Assembly (NCBI GenBank): GCA_020853885.1
Contig: JADYXZ010000003.1
Span: 186,001-250,000, forward strand
Length of the DNA: 64,000 bases
From: Bradyrhizobiaceae bacterium
GTDB taxonomy: Bacteria > Pseudomonadota > Alphaproteobacteria > Rhizobiales > Xanthobacteraceae
Reading direction: 5' to 3'
Part shown: positions 34,569 to 43,965 of the stretch, piece by piece
How the letters are laid out: the number at the start of each line of letters is the position of its first letter
Numbering within the stretch: position 1 is the first letter of the stretch
The notes under the pieces: model-generated
Told to the model about the DNA's origin: nothing
What the model saw: the letters and a program-made list of their open reading frames with translations, nothing else
The model's database searches: none
Translations under genes and position numbers: made by a program

Positions 34569-34810
34569 CGCAGCCCCTCCCGTATCGGAAGCGACTATAC
34601 GCACGCAGGACTTGCATTCCGTCTAAGACCGGGACGGAATTACTATGCAATATTTAGCGCAAATCTCCGAATATTTGATTCAATTGCCGAGAAAACTTGA
34701 GACGAATTTTCCTAAAATTTGAACGATCGGCACGCAAATGCCGCGCGCATGCGCGGTTGGCGCGAGACGGAATCCTTACAGAGAGATGCAGGAATGGAGA
34801 AGCGAGACGC

Positions 34811-35425
34811 TCAGGCGTCGCCGACGTCGTGCTCGAGCGTTTCCGGATTCTGCAGCCGGCTGAATTCGAGCGCGAAGCCCGTTTCGAGGTGGCGCACGAC
34901 GCGCGCCGGCGTCCGGCCGAGCTTGACCGGCGAGCCGAGCGGAAGCTTGACCTTGGCGGCCACCGCCGCGCCGGAGAGCGAGACGTCGATCACGCGGCAT
35001 TCGATCGTGCTGCCGTCGGGGAGCGTCAACTTCGAGCGCGGGTTGCGCAGTTCGAAGCGCTTATGCCGCCGGTCTTCGGGCAAGCCGAGGATGTTGCGGT
35101 TGGCGAGCCAGGTGAGCTGGTCGGCGATCTTGTCGCGTCGCCGGAGCGTCGCCGCCACCGTCATGGCAAAGCCGCCGTCGAACACGCGGGCGCAGCGGCC
35201 CTCGATGCGGCCGAGGTGATCGATATAGGCGACGACGTGCTCGCCGACGCGCGGCGGGCTGGCGGTGGCGAGCGCGGCGCCACCGGGAGACATGTTGACC
35301 GTCTGGCACGAGTATTCCCGCCGGTCCTCGCGCATGAAGCGCCCGGTGAGGATTACCTTTACGCGCTGATGACGGCGGCGCTCCTGACTGAGCGGGAGCA
35401 CGACCGCTTTCTTCAGTTCGCCCAT
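34811..35425 (-). CDS. Protein with two PilZ domains
   Basis: A 204-residue protein. The first PilZ unit has RRRHQRVKV and NMSPGG, the second DRRHKRFELR and DVSLSGAAV, matching the RxxxR and (D/N)xSxxG c-di-GMP-binding motifs. Expected to respond to c-di-GMP, for example in motility or exopolysaccharide control. The start is ATG 35425, not the longer open frame. It reads the same way as the PAS-domain gene upstream, 107 bases away. Confidence 0.85.
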   Translation of the reverse strand: MGELKKAVVLPLSQERRRHQRVKVILTGRFMREDRREYSCQTVNMSPGGAALATASPPRVGEHVVAYIDHLGRIEGRCARVFDGGFAMTVAATLRRRDKIADQLTWLANRNILGLPEDRRHKRFELRNPRSKLTLPDGSTIECRVIDVSLSGAAVAAKVKLPLGSPVKLGRTPARVVRHLETGFALEFSRLQNPETLEHDVGDA

Positions 35426-35532
35426 ATTCGACCGGTCGTTCGAACTTGCGCCTTCCCGCAAGGACGTTAGCGGTCCAGCGGTTAACGGCGGGTAACGGGC
35501 GATTAACGGTAGAGTCAGCTGCGGAATGCGGC

Positions 35533-36108
35533 TCAGGTGCGGCCGCCGGGCAGCACGCGCAGCGCCGGGTATCCGGCGGCCGAGGGTGCGCCGACCAGGT
35601 CGATATCGTCGGCTGTTGCGGGCTGCAGGCCGCCGGCCGAGGTGAGATGCAGTTGCACCAGCGGCACGCCCCCGGCCCAATAGGGCCAATCCGCGGCGGA
35701 CAGCGCGCCGAGGACGCGGGCGCGCGTGCGGCCGCGATGACGGAGCGGCAGGACGAGCATTTCAAGATCCAGCATGCGTCCGTCGGCAGTGCGCCCGACC
35801 ACCGCCGCGACGGCCGGCAATGCCGTATCGGCCACCCTGCCGACCAGGTCCAGCAGCCGGAACCGGTCCTCCGGGGCGAACGGTTCCGCAAACGGATGGC
35901 CGGTCCATTCCCGTCCCAGAAGGGTACAAATCCGCGTGCCGGCAAGGCGCACGGTCTGCCGGTCACCCGGCGCCAATTCGAGGAGGAAGACATCGCCGAG
36001 CGTCGTGCGGATGGCGCCCGGATCGAGATCGCTCCGCTCGGGCGCCGCGCGGCTGGCGCGCAGGCGGTCCCAATAGGCGTAGAGGGCACGGCTGGAGGCG
36101 TGTTTCAT
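35533..36108 (-). CDS. PAS domain protein (PAS_5, PF07310)
   Basis: A 191-residue protein typical of the PAS_5 family of alphaproteobacteria: ALYAYWDRLR near the start, DLDPGAIRTTLGDVFLLEL, the RLAGTRICTLLGREWTGHPF core and a C-terminal strand pair. The ligand and partner are unknown. I start at ATG 36108 (MKHASSRA). It is followed by the double-PilZ gene. Confidence 0.8.
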   Translation of the reverse strand: MKHASSRALYAYWDRLRASRAAPERSDLDPGAIRTTLGDVFLLELAPGDRQTVRLAGTRICTLLGREWTGHPFAEPFAPEDRFRLLDLVGRVADTALPAVAAVVGRTADGRMLDLEMLVLPLRHRGRTRARVLGALSAADWPYWAGGVPLVQLHLTSAGGLQPATADDIDLVGAPSAAGYPALRVLPGGRT

Positions 36109-36450
36109 TACCCCGAACTCAACCAAACTCGAAGAGCGGCCTGCCCCGTTTTGGAACGGGAAAGTCCGCACGCCTTACTACCGAGCAGATGGCATGCCGA
36201 TTGACCCGATCATTGCGGCCGGCCCGCGGCAGCGGCGCGGTTAGGGTTAAACGTTCGTTTTGATTTGCCCGCGCGCTCGCATTGCTAGCTTGCCCCCACG
36301 GACCAGGTCGCCGCTCGACTTCCTTGATGGGGAGGTGGGACGTGACGGGCCCGCGGGAGCGGGGGCTTCCGCGGGCCATCCTTCCGGCGCCAAGCCTTGC
36401 CCGCGCCGCAGTCACGGCTTAAGGGACTTTTTTCATCCGGACCCCGCCGC
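36109..36450. other. Gene-free divergent region
   Basis: A 342-base stretch between the PAS-domain gene (leftward) and the rhomboid gene (rightward). It must hold both promoters. I see no RNA gene, large repeat or further coding frame with support; the open frames here are shadows. Confidence 0.5.
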
Positions 36451-37173
36451 GTGGCCCGCACTTCCCAGCCGATCTTCAACCTTCCGCCCGTCGTGGCCGC
36501 GCTCAGCGCGCTGCTCGTGTTCATCCACGTGCTGCGGGCGGCGGTCGACGAAGAGACGGATCTGCAATTCCTGCTTTGGCTCGCCTTCGTTCCGGCGCGC
36601 TACGACATGAGCCTGCCCGTGCGGCTCCCGCTGCCGGGCGAGTGGGCCGCCGACGCATGGACCTTCGTCACCTACGCCTTGCTGCACGGCGATGCGATGC
36701 ATCTGATCGTGAACCTCGTCTGGTTCCTCGCGTTCGGGAGCGCGGTCGCGTGGCGGTTCGGGGCTTTCCGCTTCACCGCGTTTTTTGCGGTCACGGCGGC
36801 GGCGGGCGCGCTCGCGCATCTGCTCTTGCACTGGGGCGAGTTCGTCCCGCTCGTCGGCGCGTCGGCGGCCATTTCCGGATGCATGGCGGCGGCGATCCGC
36901 TTTATTTTTGAAGCGGGCGGGCCGCTCGGCATATTCTGCGACGGGAGTTCGCGCGCCTATTCGGTGCCGGCGGCGCCGCTCAGTGAAGTGCTGCGGAACC
37001 CGCAGGTGCTTGTGTTCCTCGGCGTGTGGTTCGTGATCAACCTCGGCTTCGGGCTCGGCACGCTCGACGAACTCGTCGGCAACGGGACGGTCGCCTGGGA
37101 AGCGCATGTTGGCGGATTTCTTGCCGGACTGCTGTTGTTTCCTTTCTTCGATCCGGTGCGGGCGCGCGAATAG
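36451..37173 (+). CDS. Rhomboid family intramembrane serine protease
   Basis: A 240-residue membrane protein. The catalytic serine motif GASAAISG is at about 136-143 (Ser138) and the catalytic His is in the last helix (AHVGGFLAG). Hydrophobic segments occur at about residues 10-30, 70-100, 105-128, 133-155 and near the C-terminus. HGDAMHLIVN fits the loop-1 region of rhomboids. The start is uncertain: GTG 36451 is chosen, and the frame is open to a TTG at 36397. Confidence 0.85.
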   Translation: MARTSQPIFNLPPVVAALSALLVFIHVLRAAVDEETDLQFLLWLAFVPARYDMSLPVRLPLPGEWAADAWTFVTYALLHGDAMHLIVNLVWFLAFGSAVAWRFGAFRFTAFFAVTAAAGALAHLLLHWGEFVPLVGASAAISGCMAAAIRFIFEAGGPLGIFCDGSSRAYSVPAAPLSEVLRNPQVLVFLGVWFVINLGFGLGTLDELVGNGTVAWEAHVGGFLAGLLLFPFFDPVRARE

Positions 37174-37238
37174 CGCTTGCTGTCACCACAATTCGCATTC
37201 AGACTAAAGTCTCAGGGATGGACGCATGGAGGAGAGCC

Positions 37239-37670
37239 ATGACTGTCCGCGCTATACTGGCACTCAAAGGCCGTGACTGCGTCACGATCGCGCCGGACGC
37301 AACGCTCGCCGAAGCCGCACGACTGCTTGCAAAACAGAAGATCGGCGCCCTCGTCATCACCGGGCCGGACCGCCGCGTGACCGGCATTCTGTCCGAACGC
37401 GACATCGTCTCCACCGTGGCTGCGCACGGCGAGCACGCACTCGCGCAGCAGGTGGCCGGCGTGATGACGCGCGAGGTCGTCACCTGCACCGAGGATGAGA
37501 CGATTCCGAACCTGATGAAGCGCATGACGGCGGGCCGATTCCGGCATGTGCCGGTGATCGACCGCGGAAAGCTTGCAGGGATCATCTCGATCGGCGACGT
37601 GGTCAAGCACCGGGTTGCTGAACTCGAGCGCGAGCACGAGGCGTTGCGCGAGTATATCGCGACCGCGTAA
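37239..37670 (+). CDS. CBS-domain protein
   Basis: A 143-residue protein made of one CBS pair: DCVTIAPDATLAEAARLLAK with GILSERDIVS, then VVTCTEDETIPNLMKRM with HVPVIDRGKLAGIISIGDVV. Such proteins bind adenosyl nucleotides and regulate partner enzymes. GGAGGAG directly upstream supports ATG 37239. It abuts the convergent patatin-like gene with no spare base between the stop codons. Confidence 0.88.
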   Translation: MTVRAILALKGRDCVTIAPDATLAEAARLLAKQKIGALVITGPDRRVTGILSERDIVSTVAAHGEHALAQQVAGVMTREVVTCTEDETIPNLMKRMTAGRFRHVPVIDRGKLAGIISIGDVVKHRVAELEREHEALREYIATA

Positions 37671-38696
37671 TCAGCGCAGCGCGGCGACCGTGTCGGCCAA
37701 TTCCGCCAATGCGCGCTCGGCCGCCTCGGCGCCGAGGCGGATCGCTTCCTCGGCGCGATGAAAATCGAACAGGCCCACGCTGGAAAGGCGAGGGGAAATC
37801 ATGACGTCCGGCGGGTCGCCCGCGAGGCGCGAGCGGGCGATACGGTCCTGCGTGATGTTGAAGGCGTCGACCATCACCGAGGCGATGCCGCCGGGTCCCT
37901 GTCCAGCCCCGACGACGTCATTGCGGAATCGCTTGCGCAGCCGGAAGACGCCGCCGTTGCCGTCGCGGCGAGGATCGGGGATCTCTTCGACCGGTTCGGT
38001 CTCCAGGCCGTGCGCCTGGATGACGGTGCCGCGGCCGAACACGTCGGCATTGAGGTTCACGGCGATCACGACGCGCGCGCCGAGGGCGCGGGCGGCGGAA
38101 ACCGGAATCGGATTGATCAGCGCGCCGTCCATGAGCCAGCGGCCGGCGATCTTCACCGGGCTGAAGATTCCCGGCAGCGCGTAGCTCGCGCGGATCGCGT
38201 CGATCAGCCGGCCATGCGTCAGCCAGATCTCGTGGCCGGAACGCATTTCCGTGGCGATCGCCGCAAAGGAAGTCTCCAACTCTTCGATCTGCACGTCGCC
38301 GAAATTGCGCTGCAGGAGCTTGGCAAGCCGGCCACCGTTGATGAGGCCGCTGCCGACGATGCGGAAATCCATCAGGCCCAGGACATGGCCCCGCGTCACC
38401 GCACGCGCCCATTCTTCCAGAACGTCGAGGCGTCCCGCGGCCCACGCGCCGCCGACAAGCGCGCCGATGGAAGTGCCGGCGACAACGTCGGGAACGATGC
38501 CGGCAGACTCCAGCGTGCGCAGCACGCCGATGTGCGCCCATCCTCGCGCCGCACCGCCGCCAAGGGCGAGTCCGATGCGCGGGCGGAACATCTGCGGCTC
38601 CTGCCGGTCGACCGGTGCGTCGTTCTCCGGCGGGGCAGAGCGCTTCCTGGTCCAAAGGCGGAACAGCATGAATGCCTTTCCGGCCCCCTGCTGCAT
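37671..38696 (-). CDS. Patatin-like phospholipase (RssA-type)
   Basis: A 341-residue protein. It has the glycine-rich oxyanion loop GGGAARGWAH, the nucleophile motif GTSIG and the catalytic Asp in DGALINPIP, as in bacterial patatin-like lipases. It is predicted to be a lipid acyl hydrolase at the membrane. I start at ATG 38696; later ATGs just before the conserved region are possible, as the first 35 residues are poorly conserved in type. Confidence 0.85.
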   Translation of the reverse strand: MQQGAGKAFMLFRLWTRKRSAPPENDAPVDRQEPQMFRPRIGLALGGGAARGWAHIGVLRTLESAGIVPDVVAGTSIGALVGGAWAAGRLDVLEEWARAVTRGHVLGLMDFRIVGSGLINGGRLAKLLQRNFGDVQIEELETSFAAIATEMRSGHEIWLTHGRLIDAIRASYALPGIFSPVKIAGRWLMDGALINPIPVSAARALGARVVIAVNLNADVFGRGTVIQAHGLETEPVEEIPDPRRDGNGGVFRLRKRFRNDVVGAGQGPGGIASVMVDAFNITQDRIARSRLAGDPPDVMISPRLSSVGLFDFHRAEEAIRLGAEAAERALAELADTVAALR

Positions 38697-38783
38697 CAAA
38701 GCAGATATTGCGCCGGGGCGGAATCCTCTTCTCGGCGCATTCTTAACTCGCGGCGGACGCCTTGGTTTCCCGCCGATCGCACG

Positions 38784-39170
38784 CTAGCCGACGAACGCGA
38801 GGGGTGCGTCGGCCTGCGTGCCGGCCGGCACGCGGCGATAGAAGCAGGAGCGGCGGCCCGTGTGACAGGCGACGCGGTTGCCGCCGACGCGCGCCTTCAG
38901 GAGCAGCGCATCCTGGTCGCAGTCGACGAGAAGCTCCACCACCGTCAAGGTGTTGCCGCTGGTCTCGCCCTTGCGCCAGAGCTGCTTGCGTGAACGCGAC
39001 CAGAACCAGGCTTCGCCCGTTTCGCGCGTGCGCGCGAGCGCATCCGCATTCATATGCGCGAGCATCAGCACGGCGCCGTCGTCGCTGTCGACGACGACGC
39101 AGGTGATGAGGCCGTGCTCATCGAAGCGCGGTGTGAACCGGGTGGTCTCTTCGAGGTCGCTCTTGTTCAT
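38784..39170 (-). CDS. hisI: Phosphoribosyl-AMP cyclohydrolase
   Basis: A 128-residue enzyme of histidine synthesis that opens the purine ring of phosphoribosyl-AMP. The metal site [11 protein letters not shown] and the [12 protein letters not shown] motif are intact. It is the stand-alone HisI form without the HisE domain, as usual in alphaproteobacteria. The start is ATG 39170. It follows folE in the same direction with a 128-base gap. Confidence 0.93.
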   Translation of the reverse strand: MNKSDLEETTRFTPRFDEHGLITCVVVDSDDGAVLMLAHMNADALARTRETGEAWFWSRSRKQLWRKGETSGNTLTVVELLVDCDQDALLLKARVGGNRVACHTGRRSCFYRRVPAGTQADAPLAFVG

Positions 39171-39298
39171 CGCAGACTCCGTCCCGCGGGAGGGGCAGGG
39201 CGGGAGGAGTGATAGCAGAATTCGAGCGGGGCTATGCAAAAAGCAGACGGCCCCGGACATGGTCCGGGGCCGCCAATCTTGAAGGATGACGAACTGCG

Positions 39299-40006
39299 TC
39301 AGGCGCCGTTGTTGCGGCGGACGAGCGTGATGAAGCGCACCTGCTCGGCCGGGTCGTCGCGGAAGACGCCGGTGAACTGCGTCGTCACCGTCGAGGTACC
39401 GGCCTTCTGCACGCCGCGCATGGCCATGCACATGTGCTCGGCTTCGACCATGATGGCGACGCCGCGCGGCTTCAGATTCTCCTCGATCGCGCTGACGACC
39501 TGCGAGGTCAGGCGCTCCTGCGTCTGCAGGCGGCGCGCATACATGTCGAGCACGCGGGCGATCTTCGACAGACCGACGACGCGCTCCGTCGGGAAGTACG
39601 CAAGATGCGCGCGCCCGACGATCGGAAACATGTGGTGTTCGCAGAACGAGTAGAATGGAATGTCGCGAACCAGCACGAGATCGTCGAAGTGGCCGATCTC
39701 GCCGAAGGTGCGGCCGAGGACATCCTGCGGACGCTCCCTGTAACCGGTGAAGAAATCTTCCAGCGCGCGGACCAGGCGCTCCGGCGTATCGAGCAGACCC
39801 TCGCGATTTGGATCATCGCCGATCCAGGCGACAAGCGTCTGCGCGGCGGCTTCCGCCTGCTCGCGGGTCGGCCGCTCGACAACACGCTCCAACGCGGGGG
39901 CCGCATTCTCTGCGCGCGGTTGAAACGACTTTATGACGGCATCCATGACTTTCTTGATCTCCCCGTTCGACCGCATGTTAACGGTCGAATGCGATTTACG
40001 TTCCAT
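39299..40006 (-). CDS. folE: GTP cyclohydrolase I
   Basis: A 235-residue enzyme that makes dihydroneopterin triphosphate for folate synthesis. The zinc ligands in SFCEHHMFP and the later Cys in MCMAMRGVQ are present, with the [20 protein letters not shown] core. The N-terminal 45 residues are an extension common in this group. ATG 40006 is the only good start. It reads toward hisI. Confidence 0.94.
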   Translation of the reverse strand: MERKSHSTVNMRSNGEIKKVMDAVIKSFQPRAENAAPALERVVERPTREQAEAAAQTLVAWIGDDPNREGLLDTPERLVRALEDFFTGYRERPQDVLGRTFGEIGHFDDLVLVRDIPFYSFCEHHMFPIVGRAHLAYFPTERVVGLSKIARVLDMYARRLQTQERLTSQVVSAIEENLKPRGVAIMVEAEHMCMAMRGVQKAGTSTVTTQFTGVFRDDPAEQVRFITLVRRNNGA

Positions 40007-40314
40007 GCCGCGGTGTCTTCAGTGTTTTCGCTTCCCAGGATCGGCGATTGGCCGCACGAAACCGTGGCAGAGAAAACCCCGGCACCTGCCGAAGCTTCCG
40101 CCTGACCCCAGCGGCCAATAATTCTGTGAGTTTCGAACCCTCTTGACGACGCCCGCCCGCAGGTTTGCATCCCCTGCGGCAGGCATATCTAGTGGCCGAT
40201 CAAGGCAAAATTCAAGCAGCGTTAAAGACCCTGAACATAGTAAATTGACTTTCCACCCCCTATCTCGGGGGCGGAAGGGCGGCTGCCCGCCGCCAAAAAA
40301 ACGGCATTCGGACC
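40007..40314. other. Gene-free divergent region
   Basis: A 308-base gap between folE (leftward) and the iron-sulfur scaffold gene (rightward). A TTGACT at about 40242 may be a -35 element for the rightward gene. A short GC-rich inverted pair (CCCCCTATCTCGGGGGC) lies at about 40256. I see no RNA gene or coding frame with support. Confidence 0.45.
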
Positions 40315-40764
40315 ATGCTGGACGACGTCTATAACCGGCGCATTCTTGAGCTCGCCGCAGACATCCCCCGGTTGGGCCGGCTGGAGCAGCCGGACGCGAC
40401 CGCGACCGCGCATTCCAAGCTGTGCGGGTCGACGGTCACGGTCGACCTGTCCATGGAGGGGGATACCGTTACGGACTTCGCCCACGACGTGAAGGCATGT
40501 GCGCTTGGGCAGGCTTCATCCTCCATCATGGCGCGGCACGTCATCGGCGCGAAGGCCGATGAATTGCGGGAAATCCGCCAGCAAATGCGCCGGATGCTGA
40601 AAGAGAAGGGCACGCCGCCAAGCGGCAAGTGGGCCGACCTGGCCGTCCTGGAGCCGGTCCGCGACTATCAGGCCCGGCACGCCTCGACCATGCTGACGTT
40701 CGACGCCGTGGTCGCGGCCATCGATCAGATCGAGGCGAGGCGTCGCGCGCAGGCGGCGGAGTGA
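40315..40764 (+). CDS. Iron-sulfur cluster scaffold-like protein (IscU/NifU N-terminal family)
   Basis: A 149-residue protein. The three conserved cysteines of IscU/SufU-like scaffolds are represented by Cys in KLCGST and KACALGQAS, with the third position not obvious in the C-terminal half, so its cluster role is uncertain. The helical C-terminus ends RRRAQAAE. It overlaps the yidD start by one base (TGATG), so the two are coupled. Confidence 0.78.
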   Translation: MLDDVYNRRILELAADIPRLGRLEQPDATATAHSKLCGSTVTVDLSMEGDTVTDFAHDVKACALGQASSSIMARHVIGAKADELREIRQQMRRMLKEKGTPPSGKWADLAVLEPVRDYQARHASTMLTFDAVVAAIDQIEARRRAQAAE

Positions 40765-41156
40765 TGGCCGTCCTTCGAGACGCCCGCCTTCGGCGGGCTC
40801 CTCAGGATGAGGCCGCACTGCGGAAGCGGAGTACGATCCTTAGGCCGCTCTTGGCCGCTGCGGCAAAAAGCCCGAGCCTTCTGGGCCGGGTCCTGATCCG
40901 GGCCTACCGGTACACCCTGTCCTCGATCTTCGGCCGTACCTGCCGGCACCTGCCGACCTGCTCGGAGTACGGCGACGAGGCGCTCGCCCGCCACGGGTTG
41001 TGGGCGGGCGGATGGATGACGCTCGCGCGCGTTCTGCGCTGCCATCCGTGGGGCACTTCGGGACTGGATTTTGTTCCTGACGAGCTGCCGCCGGCTGCGC
41101 GCTGGTACCTGCCGTGGCGGTACGGACGCTGGCGGGGGATCAACGACAAGAAGTAG
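40764..41156 (+). CDS. yidD: Membrane protein insertion efficiency factor YidD
   Basis: A 130-residue protein. The core RAYRYTLSSIFGRTCRHLPTCSEYGDEALARHG and HPWGTSGLDFVP is typical of YidD, which helps YidC insert membrane proteins. The usual protein begins about 35 residues later; here the first codons, from ATG 40764, read through a dispersed palindromic repeat (40770-40812), giving MAVLRDARLRRAPQDE. Either the repeat extended the gene or the true start is further in at a non-ATG codon. Confidence 0.88.
   Translation: MAVLRDARLRRAPQDEAALRKRSTILRPLLAAAAKSPSLLGRVLIRAYRYTLSSIFGRTCRHLPTCSEYGDEALARHGLWAGGWMTLARVLRCHPWGTSGLDFVPDELPPAARWYLPWRYGRWRGINDKK
40770..40812. repeat. Dispersed palindromic repeat inside the yidD 5' end
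   Basis: GTCCTTCGAGACGCCCGCC-TTC-GGCGGGCTCC and TCAGGATGAGG form one copy of the CTCATCCTGAGGAG/TTCGAGACG family seen at 28576, 31470 and 51632. Unlike the others, it lies within an open reading frame. Confidence 0.82.
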
Positions 41157-41203
41157 TGAGCGTGCCGGCGGCGCGAGGCGGGGCCGCCGGCACGCCCGGC
41201 GCC

Positions 41204-42400
41204 TTAGCGGAACTGACTCGCCAACAACTCGAGCCGCCGCGGCGCTTCCCTGGATCCGAACTGTCTTGCCTTCTCGTACCAATCGCGTGCCACCGCCACG
41301 TCGGAGTTCGACCCATAGACGCCGAGCTTCTTCAGCTCGTTCGGGTCGTAGCTCGCGGCGAGGGCGAGGGCTGCGCGCGAGTCGCGCGCTTCCGCCGCCC
41401 GCTGCAGCAGCAGGCGCGCACTTGCGATGTCACCATTCTTGAGCAGCTCCGTGCCGCGCGCGACCATGAGATCGATCTCGTCCTGGCTCAGATTGCGGAC
41501 GGCTGCCTGCGCCTGCGCGGACGGCTCCGCCGGCGCCGCAGCAACGGGTTGCTGCTGCGACGGGGCAGGCGCCTGGGCTGTCGGCGCGCTCCACTCCAGC
41601 CGCATCGTCTGCCGATCGAGCACGCTGTTGTCGGGACGATGCAGCGCGACCGAATACTCCATCGTGCCGGAGAATCCGGACGGCGGCTTGATGTAGGTGG
41701 TGGCCAGTTGATGCGCGGGGACGATCCAGCCGGTATTGCCCCACGGCTTGCCCGTACTCAGCACCGTTCCCGGCACGAGGCCGCTGACGACCGCGGTCAT
41801 GTCGGCGGCGGCGTTTTCCGCGGCGATGCCGATCAGGATGTGCTCGGCGTTGTCGGCGGTGGCACCGTTGACCACGAGCCGCGCCGGCTGCGCCGACTGG
41901 TTCTGGCTGGCGGCCGGCTCGGCCGCCTGCTGCCGGACGGCCGCCGTTTCCTGCGTGTCCTGCGTGCTGACGAGCGACGCGAGGCGCGTATTCAACGTAT
42001 CGGTCGACACGCTGTCGAGCAGCGGCAGTTTGCCGGTCGTCTGCATGGCGATGAGCGCCGAGCCGGTCACCAGTACGGCAAAGGTGCCGACGGCCCAACG
42101 GAAGCCCGCGCGCTTGCGGGCCACCGGCCGGGGCGGCGGCGGCATGAAGTCCGCCGACGCCATTCTCCGGCGAATGCGCATCTGCTCGGCGCTGAGAATC
42201 TGCTCGAGCCGGTCGAGCTCGCTCTGCGCGATCGCCTCGCTGCGGGCGAGATCGCTTTCACCCGTCCATTCGGGATCGAATTCGTCGGCGCGCAGCGGCG
42301 GAGCGTCGGGCGCGAAACGGGACGTATCCTGCGCTGCTTCGTCGGCCGGATTCTGGAGCGAATCTTCGGCGGGATAGTTGCGGTGGCTGGGGGAATTCAT
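41204..42400 (-). CDS. Membrane-anchored SEL1-repeat-like protein
   Basis: A 398-residue protein. Residues 1-95 are acidic and cytoplasmic in character, a single membrane segment lies at about 100-120 (FAVLVTGSALIAM), an Ala/Gln-rich linker follows, and the C-terminal 90 residues (MVARGTELLKNGDIASARLL, YEKARQFGSREAPRRLELLA) resemble SEL1/TPR repeats. Its role is unknown. It follows the TAXI-protein gene by 58 bases in the same direction. Confidence 0.72.
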   Translation of the reverse strand: MNSPSHRNYPAEDSLQNPADEAAQDTSRFAPDAPPLRADEFDPEWTGESDLARSEAIAQSELDRLEQILSAEQMRIRRRMASADFMPPPPRPVARKRAGFRWAVGTFAVLVTGSALIAMQTTGKLPLLDSVSTDTLNTRLASLVSTQDTQETAAVRQQAAEPAASQNQSAQPARLVVNGATADNAEHILIGIAAENAAADMTAVVSGLVPGTVLSTGKPWGNTGWIVPAHQLATTYIKPPSGFSGTMEYSVALHRPDNSVLDRQTMRLEWSAPTAQAPAPSQQQPVAAAPAEPSAQAQAAVRNLSQDEIDLMVARGTELLKNGDIASARLLLQRAAEARDSRAALALAASYDPNELKKLGVYGSNSDVAVARDWYEKARQFGSREAPRRLELLASQFR

Positions 42401-42458
42401 GGACGCCTCCCGGTGCCAAGACTGACTGGGTTAAGTTCCGTGCCGTGCCGGTTCACCG

Positions 42459-43628
42459 CTAACGCTGTCCGCGCGATTCCTTCCAGGCGAGGAATTCCTC
42501 GAACAACTGCTCGCGGTTCTCGGGGGCGAACGCTTGCATCTTGCGCGTGCCGACGAATTCCTCGAACTGCTTGCGCTCGCTCGCGGACGCCGGCTGCAGG
42601 TTCTTCGCCAGCCATTCCTCGGCGGCGTCGTGCCGCTTCCAGCCGGGCAGGGTGGCCGCGAGGTTCGCTTCCTTCCACTTCGGATGCCGCGGCGGCTTGC
42701 GGAACTCGGCGATCTTCGGGAAGAAATTCTCGACGAACTTCGAGACGCGGTTGTAACGGTCGGTGCCCTTCGGCCAGTTGTAGGCGATCAGCACGCAGAC
42801 GACGGCGACCGTGTCGATCTTATCGCCCTTGGCGATCAGATCGGGATAATCCTCGTGCGTGAGGACGGCCGGCAGGAAGTCCTGCTGCAGCGGCTTCTCG
42901 AACGCGACGGGGAGAAGCTTCAGCCCGTCGGACGCCTTGATGCGCGCCGTGGAGCCCGTGGGCTTGCCGGCGATGAGGACGTTGGCGTCGATCTCGCCGC
43001 GCTTCAGCATCTCGATGCCGTCGCCCTGGCCGACGGTGACTGCCTTGGCGACCTTGACGCCGAGCCGGTTGAAGATCTCCTCGGTGGAGAGGTGCGTGCC
43101 CGAGCCCTTGTCGCTGAAGTTCACGCGCTTGCCGGTGAGATCGTGGATCGACTTCACCGGCCCGTCGGCGCGGACGATCAGGTGCATCTCCTCGTTGTTG
43201 AGCTTGGAGATGTAAACGATCTTGTCGTCGATCGGGCCGATCTCGTTGGTGCGCTGGTAGCGGTTGAGCAGCACCGACTGAGTGATGCCGAGATCGATTC
43301 CCTTCAGATAGCGAACGTCCTTGATGTTCTGACCGCCGCCTGCGCCGATGATCGGCAACACGCGGAACTCGTCGCCGTTGTCGAGCACGGCCGACAGGTC
43401 ATAGGCGAGCCGAAGGTAGCTGCCATTCGGATTGCCGGAAATGATCCCGACAGTATTTTCATTCATCATCCAGCCGAGCCGATTGGCGACCGGTCCGTCG
43501 GCACGAGCGTGCTTGATCGGACGCGAATCCTGGGCTTGGACGATGCTGGCGGTAAGAACGCTGACGGTGAGAACTGCTAGAAACGCGGACTTCGACGCAT
43601 ACCTCGCACGCATACGCTGACCGGCCAT
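42459..43628 (-). CDS. TAXI-family TRAP-type solute-binding protein
   Basis: A 389-residue periplasmic protein with a signal peptide ending at about residue 33 (IVQAQ). IISGNPNGSYLRLAYDLSAV and the VKSIHDLTGKRVNFSDKGSGTH region (read in parts) fit the TAXI proteins, which feed solutes to TRAP transporters. No TRAP membrane subunit is adjacent, so it may work with a distant transporter or act as a sensor. It is probably co-transcribed with the SEL1-like gene downstream. Confidence 0.82.
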   Translation of the reverse strand: MAGQRMRARYASKSAFLAVLTVSVLTASIVQAQDSRPIKHARADGPVANRLGWMMNENTVGIISGNPNGSYLRLAYDLSAVLDNGDEFRVLPIIGAGGGQNIKDVRYLKGIDLGITQSVLLNRYQRTNEIGPIDDKIVYISKLNNEEMHLIVRADGPVKSIHDLTGKRVNFSDKGSGTHLSTEEIFNRLGVKVAKAVTVGQGDGIEMLKRGEIDANVLIAGKPTGSTARIKASDGLKLLPVAFEKPLQQDFLPAVLTHEDYPDLIAKGDKIDTVAVVCVLIAYNWPKGTDRYNRVSKFVENFFPKIAEFRKPPRHPKWKEANLAATLPGWKRHDAAEEWLAKNLQPASASERKQFEEFVGTRKMQAFAPENREQLFEEFLAWKESRGQR

Positions 43629-43965
43629 CGAGGCATTGCTCCTCGACGTTTTTGCCGCTCCCTGACTGGCGACGGTCCCATTGCCCCGAAGACCGTCGCG
43701 TCACCCCTCGCCCGGTGCCGAATTCTTGGTTGTCCGGCGGCCGGTTCTTTTTGTTCCAGGCGCGAATCTCCGCAGGGAATGTGTCGCGAGTTCGCAACGA
43801 TTGTGGCGAAGGCGGGGTATTGTTTGGCGCAGAATTTTCGTGTTCTTTGCGGCGGTACGATTCAACGGCATGCGCACCGATCCGGATGCGGGGTGCATCG
43901 CAAAACAAGTATCCGGCCACGCTTACCTGCATTCGTAGGCAGCGAGTGAGCAACAGGAGAGACGA
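43629..43965. other. Gene-free divergent region upstream of thrS
   Basis: A 337-base gap between the TAXI gene (leftward) and thrS (rightward). I searched for a leader hairpin, T-box or peptide and saw none with support. The short frames here are low-quality shadows. The last 20 bases supply the thrS ribosome site (CAGGAGAG). Confidence 0.45.

Noticed and set aside
41114-42862. 582-residue rightward frame opposite the SEL1-like gene
   Set aside because: Arg-rich, no motifs, and opposite a protein with a clear membrane segment and repeats.
43629-43965. T-box or attenuator leader for thrS
   Set aside because: No specifier hairpin, antiterminator or leader peptide could be found by eye.
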